Part shown: one piece after another, positions 3,717 through 5,184 of the stretch
Numbering within the stretch: position 1 is the stretch's first letter
How the letters are laid out: each line of letters opens with the position of its first letter
NCBI GenBank assembly: GCA_938023905.1
Contig: CALJCO010000005.1
Coordinates: forward strand, 1 to 5,184
DNA from: an uncultured Collinsella sp.
GTDB lineage: Bacteria; Actinomycetota; Coriobacteriia; Coriobacteriales; Coriobacteriaceae
Reading direction: 5' to 3'
DNA: 5,184 nucleotides
Made by a program: the position numbers and the translations under genes
Notes under the pieces: generated by a model
What the model saw: the letters and a program-made list of their open reading frames with translations, nothing else
Database searches by the model: none
Told to the model about the DNA's origin: nothing

Positions 3717-5184
3717 GCGCGGTCTCCTCTTCGATCTGGGCGGAAAGCTCCAGCCATTCGTCCTCGAGCTTGGGTAGCTCTTGCTTAAGGCCGTTATATT
3801 CCCCCAGCGCGGCGTTGAACTTATCCTGATCGGCATAAAGTTCTTCGCTCGCCATCAATTCCATAAGCTCGTCATAGCGGGCGCGCTTTTTGTCGAGCTC
3901 CGTCTCGATCTTCTTGAGCTGGTTACGCACGCCCTTGAGCTTTTTGTTGAGCGCAGCGCGGGCTTGGGCCTCGGCGCGCTTTTGCTCCTTGGTCTTTTTG
4001 CCCTCGGCAGGCTTGGGGGCGGCGGGCGCATCGGACTGGGCCGCGGTGACCTTAGCGGACTTGGCCGCGGCCGGTGCGCTCTCCCCTGCCGCCTCGGCGG
4101 CGGCGCGGGCTGCGAGGTCCTCGCGCTTGTAGAGGTAGTAGTCGTAGTCGCCGTCGTAGACCGTGACCTTGCCGTCGCGGATGTCAATGATGCGGTTGGC
4201 CACAGCGCGTACCAGGTGCTCGTCGTGGCTGATCAGCACGATGGTGCCGGGGAAGTTTTGCAGGGCGTTCTCGAGCATGTCCACCGAGTCGATGTCCAGG
4301 TGGTTGGTTGGCTCGTCCAGGCACAGGAGCGCCTCGGGGGCCACGAGCATCTTGGCGAGCGCCAGACGCGCCTTTTCGCCGCCGGAGAGGACGCGAACCT
4401 GCTTCTCGATGGAATCGTTGTCGCTAAACAGGAAGGCGCCCAGCAGGCTGCGCTGCTGCGGCACGGTCCACTTGGGCGTAACGGTGTCGATCTCTTGCAG
4501 GACGGTATTGGACTCGGTCATGCCCTCGAGCGCGTGCTGGGCGTAGTAGGCCACGCCCACGTTGGTGCCTAGGTCGCGGGTGCCGGTGGTGGGCGGCTCC
4601 AAGCCGGCGAGGATCTTCATGAGCGTGGACTTGCCGGCGCCGTTGGGGCCGACAAGCGCCACGTGCTCGCCGCGGTAGAGCTTGAGGTCGATGTCGCTGT
4701 AAATGTGCTTATCGCCGTATGACTTGGAGACGCCCTCGAGGCCCACGACCATGTCGCCGGAGCGCGGCGGGTCGGGGAACTTAAAGTCGATGTGCTTGTG
4801 GCCCTCGGGCAGGATGACGAGCTCCTTTTTGATCTGCTCGATCTTGCGGATGCGCTCCTGGGCCTGGGCTGCCTTGGTGGGCTTGTAGCGGAACTTGTCA
4901 ACGAAGACCTGCATGTGGGCGATGTCGCGCTCCTGGGCGGCGCGCTTGGCGCGCATCTGCTCCAGGTTGTCCTCGCGCTGCTTGAGGTAGCTGCTGTAGT
5001 TGCCGGTGTAGGTGGTCACGCGGCGGTTTTCGAGAGCGGCGACATGGTCGACGCAGGCGTCCATAAAGGCGCGGTCGTGGCTGACGATGAGGACGGCGCC
5101 GTCGTAGTTGGCGATAAAGCCACGCAGCCACTGGACGCTTTCGAGGTCCAAGTGGTTGGTGGGCTCGTCCAGAAGGAGCAGGTC
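3703..5184 (-). CDS. ABC-F family ATPase, C-terminal 493 residues (5' end cut by window edge)
   Basis: The frame is open to the right edge, so the true start lies outside; roughly 150 residues are probably missing. Counting from the first visible residue, the fragment opens at Walker B of ABC domain 1 (LLLLDEPTNHLD, 2-13) with its H-loop SHDR at 35-38. The two-helix inter-domain linker, about 55-125, includes the family block KPTKAAQAQERIRKIEQ. ABC domain 2 is complete: Walker A GPNGAGKST (179-187), Q-loop region YYAQH (213-217), signature LSGGE (266-270), Walker B LLCLDEPTNHLD (286-297) and H-loop ISHDE (318-322). An Ala/Pro-rich spacer (about 360-395) leads to a charged coiled coil to residue 493, as in Uup/YdiF-like members. 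There are no membrane segments, so it is not a transporter; ABC-F proteins bind the ribosomal E site and ease stalled translation. The linker is of ordinary length, not the long arm of many antibiotic-resistance members, but the exact subfamily needs the missing part. Confidence 0.93.
   Translation of the reverse strand, partial: DLLLLDEPTNHLDLESVQWLRGFIANYDGAVLIVSHDRAFMDACVDHVAALENRRVTTYTGNYSSYLKQREDNLEQMRAKRAAQERDIAHMQVFVDKFRYKPTKAAQAQERIRKIEQIKKELVILPEGHKHIDFKFPDPPRSGDMVVGLEGVSKSYGDKHIYSDIDLKLYRGEHVALVGPNGAGKSTLMKILAGLEPPTTGTRDLGTNVGVAYYAQHALEGMTESNTVLQEIDTVTPKWTVPQQRSLLGAFLFSDNDSIEKQVRVLSGGEKARLALAKMLVAPEALLCLDEPTNHLDIDSVDMLENALQNFPGTIVLISHDEHLVRAVANRIIDIRDGKVTVYDGDYDYYLYKREDLAARAAAEAAGESAPAAAKSAKVTAAQSDAPAAPKPAEGKKTKEQKRAEAQARAALNKKLKGVRNQLKKIETELDKKRARYDELMELMASEELYADQDKFNAALGEYNGLKQELPKLEDEWLELSAQIEEETARELS
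3724..3729 (-). promoter_or_regulatory. Ribosome binding site of the small membrane protein gene
   Basis: GAGGAG on the minus strand, 7 bases before the GTG at 3716, lying inside the last codons of the ABC-F gene. It is the main evidence that the short reading frame is translated and starts at GTG rather than at the ATG at 3686. Confidence 0.65.

Noticed and set aside
3063..3788. A 241-codon plus-strand open frame spanning three minus-strand genes
   Set aside because: The His/Asp/Gly/Ala-rich composition has no domain, and the frame crosses the boundaries of well-supported genes. It is a GC-driven shadow.
3781..4572. A 263-codon open frame on the plus strand opposite the ABC-F gene
   Set aside because: Its Leu/Gly/Val-rich composition is what the reverse complement of the ABC-F codons gives. 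The minus-strand frame holds every ABC motif, so this is a shadow.
4302..5172. Two near-identical short stretches, near 4302-4320 and 5152-5172
   Set aside because: Both encode the LDEPTNHLD Walker B motif of the two ABC domains in the same protein. The similarity reflects domain duplication, not a DNA repeat or insertion.
1..5184. A mobile element, CRISPR array, defence system, tRNA or rRNA in the window
   Set aside because: No transposase or integrase motifs, regular direct repeats or recognisable RNA-gene sequence were seen. Gene content and orientation are those of a normal housekeeping cluster.

Overview
The window is a GC-rich stretch of bacterial chromosome in which every credible gene lies on the minus strand. 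Transcription runs from high to low coordinates, in this order: an ABC-F ATPase cut by the right edge, a 98-residue membrane protein of unknown function, a site-2-protease-like M50 metalloprotease, scpA, scpB, rluB, and the first 59 bases of cmk cut by the left edge. The block scpA-scpB-rluB-cmk is a well-known conserved order in Actinobacteria and some Firmicutes. With the high GC content and G/C-rich third codon positions, it suggests an actinobacterium. A gut Coriobacteriia member (Collinsella/Olsenella-like) is my best guess, but this is inference and no species marker is present.

Layout: 3703-5184 holds the C-terminal 493 residues of the ABC-F protein (end of ABC domain 1, linker, complete ABC domain 2, Ala/Pro-rich spacer, coiled-coil tail). 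3420-3716 holds the small membrane protein, whose GTG start lies inside the end of the ABC-F gene. 2727-3410 holds the M50 protease, 9 bases further on. An 84-base gap (2643-2726) follows; it contains a perfect 7-bp inverted repeat and a perfect Shine-Dalgarno, and is the likeliest place for a separate scpA promoter or an mRNA processing or attenuation site. 1830-2642 (scpA), 1090-1818 (scpB) and 126-1103 (rluB) are tightly packed: 11 bases between the first two, and a 14-base overlap between the last two. A 66-base gap then leads to cmk (1-59).

Functionally this is a housekeeping cluster. ScpA and ScpB are the kleisin and winged-helix partners of SMC in chromosome condensation and segregation. 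RluB makes a pseudouridine in 23S rRNA. Cmk recycles CMP/dCMP. The ABC-F protein probably acts at the ribosome. The M50 protease acts in the membrane. No RNA gene, mobile element, CRISPR array, phage gene or clear defence system was found, and all complete genes look intact. The points worth a second look are modest: the unrecognised membrane protein, the protease placed before scpA, the inverted repeat before scpA, two identical 14-base translational overlaps, and the strongly acidic segments of ScpA and ScpB.
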